24,277 bases of DNA from Chryseobacterium sp. (GCA_003248755.1 QFQW01000055.1:1-24277); one strand, 5' to 3'; shown: positions 1 to 8,271, counted from the stretch's first letter. Made by a program: numbers and translations. Notes: generated from the sequence alone by a model not told the origin.

Positions 1-993
1 AGCTATAACACATCTTTACATGACAATAATGAATTCAGATGGAATACCACTCCGCCTAGAATTCCTTTATTCATTAAGCAAAAAATGGATATTAATTCAA
101 TTTATTACCAGTTTGGTGTTGGATTGAAATACAATGTCTCCAAACTTATTGATATAGAGGCAAGAACAATGTATATTATCAGTGGGGATGACGAATTTGA
201 TGGAGGAGGAAACGCAGGACCTGCCGATTACGATCCAGCATCCAAAGTTTCCAAGTATAACATGATCAGTAAAAGAAGATCTGATAATGCCTGGACAGTT
301 AACTTAGGAGTATCCTTCAAACTAGGAAAACATTTGACACATTTGGCTTGGCACGATCCATTACAAGAAACATACTCCAGAATCCATACTTTAGAAAATA
401 CCAATGTAGATTTTGTTGTATGTGAAAAAGGAGATCAAGACAATGACGGCGTTTGCGACGACTGGGACAGACAGCTTGACACTCCTGCAGGAGCAAGAGT
501 TGACGGAGCCGGTGTTGCACTTGACATGGACCTTGACGGTGTGATTGATCTTTATGATAAGTGCGTTACTGTTCCGGGGCCGGTGGAAAATCATGGCTGC
601 CCTTTGAGTAACAATAACTCAAGCATGGGATTGGTTACAGATGAAAGCAGAATATTGAAAGGTATTGAATTCGACCTTGATTCTGACAGAATTTTACCTT
701 CTAATACGCCAATTCTTAGTCAAGCTATTAATTATATTAATACATCTAGCGGAAGTTTCAAGGTTATTGGAGGTACAGATACTAGAGGAACAGAGCAATA
801 TAACCAAGGACTTTCTGAAAGAAGAGCTAAAAATGTTAAAGAATATCTAATTCAAAATGGTGCAGACGGGAATAAATTAGAGGCTATTGGTAGAGGTGAA
901 ACTAATCTTCTTTATCCAGAGTGTGAGCCTGCTGAAAAATGCCCAGAATGGAAAAACAGAGCTAACAGAAGAGTTTACTTTGAAGCTAAATAA
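1..993 (+). CDS. OmpA-family outer membrane protein with thrombospondin type 3 repeats, 5' partial
   Basis: The reading frame is open from base 1, so the start lies upstream and about 330 residues are visible; the Met at base 85 is internal. The first ~115 visible residues have alternating strand-like segments (for example VNLGVSFKLGKHL) that read as the end of an outer-membrane beta barrel. A calcium-binding thrombospondin type 3-like linker follows (DQDNDGVCDDWD, then DMDLDGVIDLYDKC, with paired cysteines). The C-terminus is an OmpA/MotB peptidoglycan-binding domain: GIEFDLDS, TDTRGTEQYN, LSERRA, GRGETN and the closing NRRVYFEAK. In this family the barrel sits in the outer membrane and the C-terminal domain holds murein in the periplasm. 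Transcription ends at the hairpin 20 bp downstream. The family call is secure; the exact role is not visible. Confidence 0.9.
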   Translation, partial: SYNTSLHDNNEFRWNTTPPRIPLFIKQKMDINSIYYQFGVGLKYNVSKLIDIEARTMYIISGDDEFDGGGNAGPADYDPASKVSKYNMISKRRSDNAWTVNLGVSFKLGKHLTHLAWHDPLQETYSRIHTLENTNVDFVVCEKGDQDNDGVCDDWDRQLDTPAGARVDGAGVALDMDLDGVIDLYDKCVTVPGPVENHGCPLSNNNSSMGLVTDESRILKGIEFDLDSDRILPSNTPILSQAINYINTSSGSFKVIGGTDTRGTEQYNQGLSERRAKNVKEYLIQNGADGNKLEAIGRGETNLLYPECEPAEKCPEWKNRANRRVYFEAK

Positions 994-1013
994 AAAATAA
1001 ACTTATAAATAAT

Positions 1014-1049
1014 AAAAACCGTTTCGTTTTATTACGAGACGGTTTTTTT
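1014..1049 (+). terminator. Rho-independent terminator after the OmpA-family gene
   Basis: The stem AAAAACCGTTTCGT (1014-1027) pairs with ACGAGACGGTTTTT (1034-1047), with one G-U wobble and a 6-nt loop, and runs into a T tract. It separates the OmpA gene from recQ. Confidence 0.85.
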
Positions 1050-1076
1050 GTTTTCAATAATTGATTAAATTTACGA

Positions 1077-2978
1077 ATGCTTTCTTCAACAGAATCACAA
1101 GATAAATTAATTCATCAGACACTCAAACAGTTTTGGGGCTTTGATGAGTTTCGTTCTTCTCAAAAAAATATCATTCTTTCTATTATTAATGGCAAGGATA
1201 CTCTGGCATTATTGCCAACAGGTGGTGGCAAATCTCTATGTTATCAATTGCCGGCTATTGTTTTGGAAGGAACTTGTCTTGTAATTTCTCCACTTTTAGC
1301 ATTGATGCGAGACCAGATTGATACTTTACAATCTTTAGGAATCGAAGCAGAATTATTGAGTTCCGAATTAGACGAATTCGAGGAAGAATCTGTTTATAAT
1401 CGATGTAAAAATGGATTGATAAAAATCCTTTATATTTCTCCGGAGAGATTACAAAATCAATTGTTTTTAAGGAACATTCAGGAAATCAATATTTCGTTTA
1501 TTGCGGTGGATGAAGCCCATTGTATTTCTGAATGGGGTTCGGATTTTCGTCCAAGTTATCAGAATATCAAAAAATTTAGACAGGAATTCAAAAATGTGCC
1601 TTGCCTTGCATTGACTGCAACGGCTACAAATAAAGTAATTGAAGAAATTTCAATAAAATTAGGACTTCATCAGCCGCAGAGTTATAAGCAAAGTTTCAAA
1701 AGAGATAATCTCAATATTATTGTTGAAAATACGTCTAACAAATACAATCGGATTTTAGAATTTCTTAAACAAAATCAAGCTTCCGGAATTATCTATACAA
1801 GAACCAGAAAAGAGGCTGAAGAATTAACTTTTTTCCTTAAAAATAACAGATTCCAAAATGTCGATTTTTTTCATGCAGGTTTGACTCCTAATGAAAAAGA
1901 AAAGCTTCAGAAAAAATGGATTGCCAGCCAGTTTCACGTTTTGGTTTCTACCAATGCTTTCGGGATGGGAATCGATAAAGATAATGTGAGGTTTGTCATT
2001 CATTTGTCTCCGTCTTCTACGATTGAAAATTATTACCAGGAAATCGGAAGAGCAGGAAGAAACGGAGAACAAGCAATTGTTGTTCTGCTTTGGAATGAAC
2101 AGGAATTGACAAACATCGATAATACATTCCAAAACCAGATTCCCAACAAGTCAGAATATCAAAAAATACTGACTTATCTCTATTCTATTTTTCAGGTTGC
2201 AGATAATGATTTGCCGGAAAGAACCTTCCAACTTGATATTAACAGAATTAAAAATCTTACCAAATTATCAACCGCAAAAATTAAAAATATTCTCACGTTT
2301 CTTAATAATCAGGAACTCATTTATTACAAAAGTAATATCTCGGCTTCCACAATTCAGAGTTTTGTTCAGCCCGATGAATTGGAACAGTTGGCGCCTTCCG
2401 ATGCTTATTTTATGGAGCTGTTGTTCAGGAATCTTCCGGGATTGTCAATCCAGAAAGTCTATTTTAGTGATGCTGCTTTTTGTAATAAAAATGGCTTTGA
2501 TATTATTAATTTTAAAGAAAGATTAAAGCATTTGCAAAAATCCGGACATCTGGAATATCTTGACGGAAGCCAGCATTCCATAAAGTTTTTGAAACCTAGA
2601 AATGACCGACATCTTTTCGGAGAATATTGGACTTTATTTCATCATATTCAGAAAAATAAGCTGAGAAAATGGGAGGAAAACAAGTTCTTTATCAAAGATT
2701 CAGATTTCTGTAAAATGAAATTGATTCTCAATTATTTTGGAGAAAAAGATGCAGAGAATTGTGGCAAATGTTCTGTTTGCAGAAAGAGAACCAACTCCAA
2801 GAAAAATCTTTCGACAGAAATTATGTTACATCTTTCTCAAAGACCGATGACTTTGGATGAAACTGCTGCAACACTTAATTTCTATTCCAAAGAATCCATT
2901 TCAGAAACCCTGATTTTCCTTTTGGACATCGGTAAAGTAAAAATGTTGAACTACAAAACGTATATGCTCAATCAATAG
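1077..2978 (+). CDS. recQ: RecQ-family ATP-dependent DNA helicase
   Basis: A 633-aa superfamily 2 3'-5' DNA helicase of the RecQ family, acting in recombination and replication-fork repair. Visible motifs are Walker A TGGGKS (residues 48-53), DEAH (145-148) followed by the RecQ-specific CISEWGSDFRPSY, the motif V region STNAFGMGIDKDNVRFVIH, and motif VI QEIGRAGRNG. A zinc site with C545, C562, C565 and C568 has the C-x16-C-x2-C-x2-C spacing of E. coli RecQ, but it lies near the C-terminus. About 165 extra residues, including a winged-helix-like segment (KNLTKLSTAKIKNILTFL), come between helicase core and zinc site. No HRDC domain is seen. This appears to be the shorter Bacteroidota RecQ paralogue type. 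The ATG at 1077 follows a TAAATTTA box by 3 bases, with no Shine-Dalgarno sequence. Confidence 0.93.
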   Translation: MLSSTESQDKLIHQTLKQFWGFDEFRSSQKNIILSIINGKDTLALLPTGGGKSLCYQLPAIVLEGTCLVISPLLALMRDQIDTLQSLGIEAELLSSELDEFEEESVYNRCKNGLIKILYISPERLQNQLFLRNIQEINISFIAVDEAHCISEWGSDFRPSYQNIKKFRQEFKNVPCLALTATATNKVIEEISIKLGLHQPQSYKQSFKRDNLNIIVENTSNKYNRILEFLKQNQASGIIYTRTRKEAEELTFFLKNNRFQNVDFFHAGLTPNEKEKLQKKWIASQFHVLVSTNAFGMGIDKDNVRFVIHLSPSSTIENYYQEIGRAGRNGEQAIVVLLWNEQELTNIDNTFQNQIPNKSEYQKILTYLYSIFQVADNDLPERTFQLDINRIKNLTKLSTAKIKNILTFLNNQELIYYKSNISASTIQSFVQPDELEQLAPSDAYFMELLFRNLPGLSIQKVYFSDAAFCNKNGFDIINFKERLKHLQKSGHLEYLDGSQHSIKFLKPRNDRHLFGEYWTLFHHIQKNKLRKWEENKFFIKDSDFCKMKLILNYFGEKDAENCGKCSVCRKRTNSKKNLSTEIMLHLSQRPMTLDETAATLNFYSKESISETLIFLLDIGKVKMLNYKTYMLNQ

Positions 2979-2990
2979 AATAATTATTTT

Positions 2991-3100
2991 GGGCAGCTAT
3001 TTCCGCCTTCCGCTCCCAATCTTTTTTGCAAGACGATTTCACATTAAATAGAAATTGAGTACAAGCAAAAAAGGATTTCCGCTCAAGTCGGGCTGCGAGC
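2991..3100. repeat. Imperfect inverted-repeat element, candidate dispersed intergenic repeat
   Basis: It almost fills the 160-bp recQ-fmt gap. Outer arms GCAGC (2993-2997) and GCTGC (3092-3096) enclose inner arms AATCTTTTTTGC (3018-3029) and GCAAAAAAGGATT (3065-3077), which pair except for one extra base. A TTTCCGC/TTCCGCTC motif occurs on both sides. It is richer in GC than its surroundings and has no open frame. It resembles the structured intergenic repeats common in Flavobacteriia, but that identity is recalled, not checked. It lacks a T-rich 3' end, so it is not a standard terminator. Confidence 0.5.
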
Positions 3101-3138
3101 AATTCACTTAAAAAAATCATTTATCAATTATAAAATCA

Positions 3139-4086
3139 ATGCAGAAATCATTAAATGTCGTTTTTTTCGGAACTCCCGATTTTGCAAAAGCTTCGTTGGA
3201 AGCCATATTCAAATCTCATCATCAAGTTGTAGGCGTTGTAACAGCGGCCGACAAAGCAAGTGGAAGAGGAATGAAACTCACGCCTTCGCCAGTGAAAGTT
3301 TTCGCAGAAGAAAATAACCTTAACCTTTTCCAGCCGGAAAAACTTCGAAATCCGGAATTTTTAGAATCAATCAGAAATCTGGATGCGGATGTTTTTGTGG
3401 TTGTAGCTTTCAGAATGATGCCTCAGGTTTTGTTTTCGATTCCAAAATTGGGTACATTTAATCTGCACGGTTCGTTGCTGCCGGATTATCGAGGTGCAGC
3501 GCCAATCAATTATGCGGTGATTAATGGCGAAAGCAAGTCGGGTGTAACTACATTTTTCATTAATGAAAAAATCGATGAAGGTCATATTCTTCTCCAGGCA
3601 GAAACCGAAGTTTTACCTGAAGATAATGCGGGAACACTTCACGATAAATTGATGATAATTGGTGCAGATTTGGTGATTAAAACTTTGGACGGATTAGCAG
3701 ACAATTCCATCACGGAAAAACCCCAGCCGGAAAAAGAAAATCCAAAAACAGCTTACAAAATATTCAAGGAAAATCTAAGAATCGATTGGAGTCAAAGTTC
3801 TGAAACGATTCATAATTTCGTGAGAGGAATGTCGCCTTATCCAACAGCATTTACTATTTTGAAAATCGGAGATGAGGAAAAATCACTGAAAATCTTCAAA
3901 GGCCATTTTGAATTAACTTCCCATTCGAGAGAAGCCGGAGATTTTGATATTTCTAAAAATGAATTCAAATTCTATACAAAAGACGGTATTTATTATCCTG
4001 AAGATGTTCAGATTCAGGGCAAGAAAAGAATGGCGGTAAAGGATTTCCTGAATGGAATTCAGAATTTTGAGGATTATAGGTCTTAG
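3139..4086 (+). CDS. fmt: Methionyl-tRNA formyltransferase
   Basis: A 315-aa cytoplasmic enzyme that transfers a formyl group from 10-formyltetrahydrofolate to Met-tRNAfMet, producing the initiator tRNA. The N-terminal formyltransferase domain shows GTPDFA (11-16) and FNLHGSLLPDYRGAAPINYA. Catalytic residues N108, H110 and D146 fall two positions from E. coli N106, H108 and D144 with the same spacing. The C-terminal domain starts around residue 205 (AYKIFKENLRIDWSQ) and continues through NFVRGMSPYPTAFT. Length matches the family. It follows recQ on the same strand but is separated by the repeat element, so co-transcription is uncertain. No Shine-Dalgarno sequence is visible. The assignment is secure. 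Confidence 0.97.
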   Translation: MQKSLNVVFFGTPDFAKASLEAIFKSHHQVVGVVTAADKASGRGMKLTPSPVKVFAEENNLNLFQPEKLRNPEFLESIRNLDADVFVVVAFRMMPQVLFSIPKLGTFNLHGSLLPDYRGAAPINYAVINGESKSGVTTFFINEKIDEGHILLQAETEVLPEDNAGTLHDKLMIIGADLVIKTLDGLADNSITEKPQPEKENPKTAYKIFKENLRIDWSQSSETIHNFVRGMSPYPTAFTILKIGDEEKSLKIFKGHFELTSHSREAGDFDISKNEFKFYTKDGIYYPEDVQIQGKKRMAVKDFLNGIQNFEDYRS

Positions 4087-4165
4087 ATAAAAAGATAATA
4101 GATGAATAGATAATAGAAATTAATGTTTTTACGGCTAAAAATTTTTGAATTTAACATTGATTTTT

Positions 4166-4240
4166 GCTGAGCGAAGCGCCCTTGCGCTACTTAAAATATT
4201 TTCAATAAGATTAAAAAACGTTGCGTTCTTTGCGTTAAAA
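4166..4240. repeat. GCG-rich hairpin and TTGCGTT repeat between fmt and nudK
   Basis: The AT-rich fmt-nudK gap contains a short GC-rich hairpin (AGCGC 4175-4179, loop CCTT, GCGCT 4184-4188). About 30 bp later comes a tandem-like GTTGCGTTCTTTGCGTTAAA (4220-4239). GCG-heptamer strings of this kind recur between genes in flavobacterial genomes as I recall them; within this window there is one copy. There is no ORF and no clear terminator. Confidence 0.35.
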
Positions 4241-4277
4241 TATACTATCAATTATTTAATTATACTTAGATTACCAA

Positions 4278-4859
4278 ATGCAAAATAACAAAGTCAAGAT
4301 TTTAAAAACAGAAATCCTCTCTGATAATTGGTACACTTTGAACAAAGTGACTTTCGAATATCTAAAGAAAAACGGAACGCTGGAAATCCAAAGCAGAGAA
4401 GCTTATGACCGTGGAAATGGCGCAACAATTTTACTTTATAATAAAGAATCAAAAACCGTTATCCTGACAAAACAATTCCGTTTGCCGACTTATATCAATG
4501 GCAACCAAGACGGAATGATGATTGAAGCCTGTGCAGGACTTTTGGACAAAGATAATCCCGAAGATTGCATCAAAAGAGAAACGGAGGAGGAATTGGGCTA
4601 TGAAATTTCGGACATCAAAAAAGTGTTCGAAGTTTATATGTCACCAGGTTCGGTAACGGAGATTCTTTATTTCTTCATCGCAGAATATTCCAAATCGATG
4701 AAAATTAATGATGGAGGCGGGCTGGAAGAAGAGCAGGAAGAAATTGAAGTTTTGGAACTCGACATCGACAAAGCGCTTGCAATGATTGACTCAGGTGAAA
4801 TCAAAGATGCTAAAACGATTATGTTGCTTCAGCACTTGAGACTCAAAAATATTTTATAG
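4278..4859 (+). CDS. nudK: NudK-type Nudix hydrolase (GDP-mannose / nucleotide-sugar pyrophosphatase)
   Basis: A 193-aa Nudix hydrolase close to the 191-aa E. coli NudK in length and in sequence as I recall it. Shared features are the start KVKILKTEILSDNWYTL, the block YDRGNGATILLYN, the lead-in EACAGLLD, the Nudix helix RETEEELGYE, then VYMSPGSVTEILYFFIAEY and a late IKDAKTIMLLQHL. E. coli NudK hydrolyses GDP-mannose to GMP and mannose 1-phosphate with Mg2+. The Nudix box is one residue short of the strict GX5EX7REUXEEXGU pattern, as it is in NudK itself. It lies 32 bp before the next gene and is probably co-transcribed with it. ADP-ribose pyrophosphatase activity is the main alternative. 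Confidence 0.85.
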   Translation: MQNNKVKILKTEILSDNWYTLNKVTFEYLKKNGTLEIQSREAYDRGNGATILLYNKESKTVILTKQFRLPTYINGNQDGMMIEACAGLLDKDNPEDCIKRETEEELGYEISDIKKVFEVYMSPGSVTEILYFFIAEYSKSMKINDGGGLEEEQEEIEVLELDIDKALAMIDSGEIKDAKTIMLLQHLRLKNIL

Positions 4860-4891
4860 ATTTAAAATCAATTCAATTATAAAAATTTAAA

Positions 4892-5722
4892 ATGAAAAAA
4901 TTATTTTTCGGATTATTATTGTCGTCTAATCTTTTCTTTTCCCAGGATTTGAAAGTAATGACTTACAATATCCGTTTGTCGTTGGACAGCGACAAGGAAA
5001 ATTCTTGGGATAATAGAAAAGTCGATGCCTTGGCGTTGATGTCCTATTATTATCCGGATTATTTCGGGGTTCAGGAAGCGGTTCCACAACAAATGACAGA
5101 TATCAAAACAACACTTAAAGATTATGATTACGTTGGCGTTGGAAGAGATGACGGTAAAAACCAAGGCGAATTTTCAGCGATTTTTTATGACAAAAATAAA
5201 CTTGAAGTTACTAAATCCGGAACTTTCTGGTTGAGCGAAACGCCGGAAAAACCTTCGAAAGGCTGGGATGCGGCGTACAACAGAGTTTGCACTTATGCGT
5301 TTTTCAAAATCAAGAAAACAGGAAAACAATTCCTGGCGATGAACCTCCATTTCGACCACGTTGGCGATGTTGCCAGAGTCAATTCTGCGAAGTTGATTCT
5401 TGAAAAAATCAAAGAACTCAATCCGAAAAATCTGCCATTAACTTTAACTGGAGATTTTAATTTAACAGATGATTCTGAGCCAATAAAAATTATTTCGAAG
5501 TCTTTGGATAATGCTTATTATCATTCCAGAACACCACATTATGGACCAAAAGGAACATTCACGGCATTTGATGTCAACACAGTTCCGAAAGAGAGAATTG
5601 ATTATATTTTCGTAAAAGGTTTTGATGTGTTGTCCAACAGAACCATCAATGACCGACGCGAAAATCTGCTTTATCCGTCTGACCATTTTCCGATTTTGGC
5701 AGAGATTAGTTTTAAGAAATAG
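4892..5722 (+). CDS. Secreted endonuclease/exonuclease/phosphatase-family protein
   Basis: A 276-aa protein with a signal peptide (MKKLFFGLLLSSNLFFSQ, likely cleaved before D19) and a complete EEP fold: MTYNIR (N26), FGVQEA (E62), NLHFDHVG (H153, H156), LTGDFNL (D188, N190), ERIDYIF (D237) and SDHFPI (D264, H265). This metal-dependent superfamily contains DNases, sphingomyelinases and sugar or inositol phosphatases; the sequence alone does not fix the substrate. It is exported, so a scavenging phosphodiesterase or nuclease role is plausible. It follows nudK by 32 bp and ends at a strong terminator. All catalytic positions appear intact. Confidence 0.87.
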   Translation: MKKLFFGLLLSSNLFFSQDLKVMTYNIRLSLDSDKENSWDNRKVDALALMSYYYPDYFGVQEAVPQQMTDIKTTLKDYDYVGVGRDDGKNQGEFSAIFYDKNKLEVTKSGTFWLSETPEKPSKGWDAAYNRVCTYAFFKIKKTGKQFLAMNLHFDHVGDVARVNSAKLILEKIKELNPKNLPLTLTGDFNLTDDSEPIKIISKSLDNAYYHSRTPHYGPKGTFTAFDVNTVPKERIDYIFVKGFDVLSNRTINDRRENLLYPSDHFPILAEISFKK

Positions 5723-5730
5723 CAAATAAG

Positions 5731-5761
5731 AAATCCTCTTGTGAAAAGAGGATTTTTTTTT
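5731..5761 (+). terminator. Rho-independent terminator after the EEP gene
   Basis: AAATCCTCTT (5731-5740) pairs perfectly with AAGAGGATTT (5746-5755) around a 5-nt loop and is followed by a T run to 5761. Confidence 0.88.
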
Positions 5762-5780
5762 GGATAATTAAAACGTGAGC

Positions 5781-5846
5781 TTGTCATTCCGTAGGAATCT
5801 AAACATACTGTTATCAATTCTAATGCAGATTCCTTTGGAATGACAA
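5781..5846. repeat. Inverted repeat with 20-bp arms (TTGTCATTCC type) beside the bglX stop
   Basis: The left arm at 5781-5800 (TTGTCATTCC then GTAGGAATCT) and the right arm at 5827-5846 (AGATTCCTTT then GGAATGACAA) match as reverse complements at 18 of 20 positions around a 26-bp spacer. The right arm ends 4 bp before the bglX stop codon, so the RNA of either strand could fold here. Each arm is itself partly palindromic (ATTCC..GGAAT). It resembles small palindromic repeats scattered between genes in Bacteroidota. No poly-T end is present, so it is not an ordinary terminator. Confidence 0.6.
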
Positions 5847-5850
5847 AATA

Positions 5851-8073
5851 TTATTTCTCCCAAACAATCTTCTTCGTCACCACATCACTGGAATTAGTTC
5901 CAACCATTATCTCAAATTCTCCCGCTTCCCAATCGTAATTCAGCTCGTCATCGTAGAATTTCAAATCTTCTGGCGTTAATTTGAAAGTAACCGTTTTGTT
6001 TTTGCCTTTTTTCAAAGCTATTTTTTGGAAACCTTTCAGTTCTTTTACAGGTCTCACCACTTTTCCAAACAAATCTCTGATGTATAACTGAACTACTTCT
6101 TCGCCGTCAAAATTTCCTGTATTGGCAACATTAACATTAACTATTAAAGTTTGATTTCCTTTAAGATTTTCAGAACTCAGATTAAAGTTCGAATATTTGA
6201 AATCCGTATAACTCAATCCGAATCCAAAAGGAAATTTCGGGTCGTTATCCAAATCGATATAAGCGGAAACATAGTTTCTATCCGTTGATTTTTCAGCAGG
6301 TCTTCCTGTATTGTAATGGTTGTAATAAATTGGGATTTGGCCTTCTGTTCTAGGGAATGTCATAGGTAATTTTCCACTTGGATTTACATTTCCGAATAGG
6401 ATGTCAGCGATAGAATTTCCCGCTTCTGTTCCTAGCCACCAACTGTAAACAATAGTCGAAATATTATCTGCTGCCCAGTCAAAAACCAAAGGTCTTCCTG
6501 CATTAATCATTAATACAATTGGTTTTCCGGTTTTCGCAATTTCTTTCAGGAGGTCTTCCTGAACGCCGGAAAAATGGATGTTGCTTCGGCTTTTCGCTTC
6601 ACCGCTCATTGCATGTCCTTCTCCAAGTGTCATTATCACAACATCGGCTTTTTTAGCCGTTTCTATAGCTTCTGCAAACATCGATTTGTCTTGGTCATTT
6701 TCATTACAGCCTTTGGCATAAAGTAAAGTTGAGTTTTTGTCTAATTGATTTTTGATGCCGTCAAATTGAGTAACAATTCTTTGCGCATCATCTTTGAAGG
6801 GGACTGACCAGAATCCGTGCATCGCAACGGCTTCTTTCCCGAATGGTCCAATCAAAGCAACAGTTTTTGTGGATTTTGAAAGTGGAAGCAATTTCTTTTC
6901 GTTCTTTAAGAGAACTACACTTTTTGCTCCAAACTCTCTCCCGAATTTTCTGTTCTCAAGATTGTTAGTTTGTTGTTTTTGCCTGTCATTATTGATATAT
7001 CGATAAGGGTCATCAAATAATCCCATTTCAAATTTCTTTGTTAAGATTCTTTTTACCGCATCATCCACGAATTTGATATCCACTTTTCCTTCTTTGACCA
7101 GTTTTGGAAGTTGTTCCATGTAGATTCTGCTTTCCATATCCATGTCACTTCCGGCAAGAATGGCTTTTTCACCGGCTTCCGCATTGTCTTTGGCGTAGCC
7201 GTGCTTTATCATTTCGCCGATACTTCCCCAGTCGGAAACCACAAAACCATTGAATTTCCATTTTCCCTTTAACAAATCTCTCAAAATATATTTGTTAGCT
7301 GTTGCGGGAATCCCGTTTATATCATTAAAGGAATTCATAAATGTCGCAACACCGGCTTCAGCTGCCGCTTTGAAAGGTGGTAAGTAAGTTTCGTTAAGCT
7401 GTCTCAAGCTCATATCTACTGAATTGTAATCTCTTCCGCCAACTGCTGCGCCGTAAGCCGCAAAGTGTTTGGCGCAGGCCATTATCGCATCAATATTTCC
7501 CAAACCTTTTCCCTGGAAACCCCTGATTCTTGCCAATCCGATTTTGGTTCCGAGATAAGTATCTTCACCTGAACCTTCCATCACGCGCCCCCATCTTGGG
7601 TCTCTGGCGATGTCCACCATTGGCGCAAATGTCCAGTGAATTCCATAGGCGGAAGCTTCTGTTGCGGCAATTCTTTCGGATTTTTCTATCATTTCCAAAT
7701 CCCAGCTCGCTGCCTGACCAAGATTGACAGGAAAAGTCGTTCTGAAACCGTGAATCACGTCTTGCCCAAACAACAAAGGGATTTTTAATCTTGATTGTAA
7801 AGCCAATTTCTGAAAAGCCTTGGTTTCTTCTGCGCCAGTTACATTGAGCATAGAACCGACTTTTCCTTCTTTTATTTCTTCTAAAACTTTTTTGGAGTTA
7901 GAGTTCTGAGGTCCGGTTGCATATTCGAAGCCGCTGTATTGAACAAGTTGGCCTGCTTTTTCTTCCAAGGTCATTTTGGAAATTAATTCATTGACTTTTT
8001 GCTCGATGGTTTTCTGGGCAGAAATGCTAATCGCAAAACTCATAAACAGAAGGGAAAGGAAGTGTTTTTTCAT
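5851..8073 (-). CDS. bglX: Secreted glycoside hydrolase family 3 beta-glucosidase (BglX type)
   Basis: A 740-aa enzyme that removes beta-linked glucose or xylose from oligosaccharide ends, probably in the periplasm. I start it at 8073 and not 8124 because MKKHFLSLLFMSFAISISAQ is a clear signal peptide; the longer frame adds 17 residues ahead of it. The GH3 N-terminal barrel shows DVIHGFRTTFP, APMVDIARDPRWGR, EGSGEDTYL and CAKHFAAYG. The nucleophile is D281 in GFVVSDWG. The GH3 C-terminal domain (SVVLLKN, INAGRP, SWWLGTEAGN, GKLPMTFPR) and a fibronectin III-like end (FGFGLSYTDF, VVQLYIRD, FELTP-like closing strands) complete it. Length fits E. coli BglX (765 aa). It is transcribed alone, divergent from the M1 peptidase gene. 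Exact sugar specificity is not visible. Confidence 0.93.
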   Translation of the reverse strand: MKKHFLSLLFMSFAISISAQKTIEQKVNELISKMTLEEKAGQLVQYSGFEYATGPQNSNSKKVLEEIKEGKVGSMLNVTGAEETKAFQKLALQSRLKIPLLFGQDVIHGFRTTFPVNLGQAASWDLEMIEKSERIAATEASAYGIHWTFAPMVDIARDPRWGRVMEGSGEDTYLGTKIGLARIRGFQGKGLGNIDAIMACAKHFAAYGAAVGGRDYNSVDMSLRQLNETYLPPFKAAAEAGVATFMNSFNDINGIPATANKYILRDLLKGKWKFNGFVVSDWGSIGEMIKHGYAKDNAEAGEKAILAGSDMDMESRIYMEQLPKLVKEGKVDIKFVDDAVKRILTKKFEMGLFDDPYRYINNDRQKQQTNNLENRKFGREFGAKSVVLLKNEKKLLPLSKSTKTVALIGPFGKEAVAMHGFWSVPFKDDAQRIVTQFDGIKNQLDKNSTLLYAKGCNENDQDKSMFAEAIETAKKADVVIMTLGEGHAMSGEAKSRSNIHFSGVQEDLLKEIAKTGKPIVLMINAGRPLVFDWAADNISTIVYSWWLGTEAGNSIADILFGNVNPSGKLPMTFPRTEGQIPIYYNHYNTGRPAEKSTDRNYVSAYIDLDNDPKFPFGFGLSYTDFKYSNFNLSSENLKGNQTLIVNVNVANTGNFDGEEVVQLYIRDLFGKVVRPVKELKGFQKIALKKGKNKTVTFKLTPEDLKFYDDELNYDWEAGEFEIMVGTNSSDVVTKKIVWEK

Positions 8074-8205
8074 TAGAAAACTTTTTGTCTCTTTTTGAGA
8101 AATTAATAAAGGTAAAATTAACATTCTTTTCTAAATAAATTAAAATCTCTTTTCAAATAAATGATTTTACTAATGCACTCATTTCTGTCTAGCAAATTTA
8201 TAAAG

Positions 8206-8271
8206 TCATCAAGGTGAATTTAAAAATTCATCAAGAAGAGTTTGGCAATTCATCAAGGTGAATTAATATGA
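8206..8271. repeat. Three direct repeats with exact 22-bp spacing between bglX and the M1 peptidase gene
   Basis: TCATCAAGGTGAATT at 8206-8220 and again at 8250-8264, with a variant TCATCAAGAAGAGTT at 8228-8242; the starts are exactly 22 bp apart. The third copy extends to a perfect dyad AATTCA-N6-TGAATT (8247-8264). The array lies in the 284-bp divergent region, about 130 bp from the bglX start and 87 bp from the M1 start. A period of two helical turns puts the copies on one DNA face, as expected for a cooperative regulator. The regulator is unknown. Confidence 0.6.

Noticed and set aside
8074..8124. 17-residue N-terminal extension of BglX
   Set aside because: It would place a signal peptide internally; the Met at 8073 gives a normal export signal.
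8206..8271. CRISPR-like array
   Set aside because: Only three short, contiguous, non-identical units with no unique spacers and no cas genes nearby.
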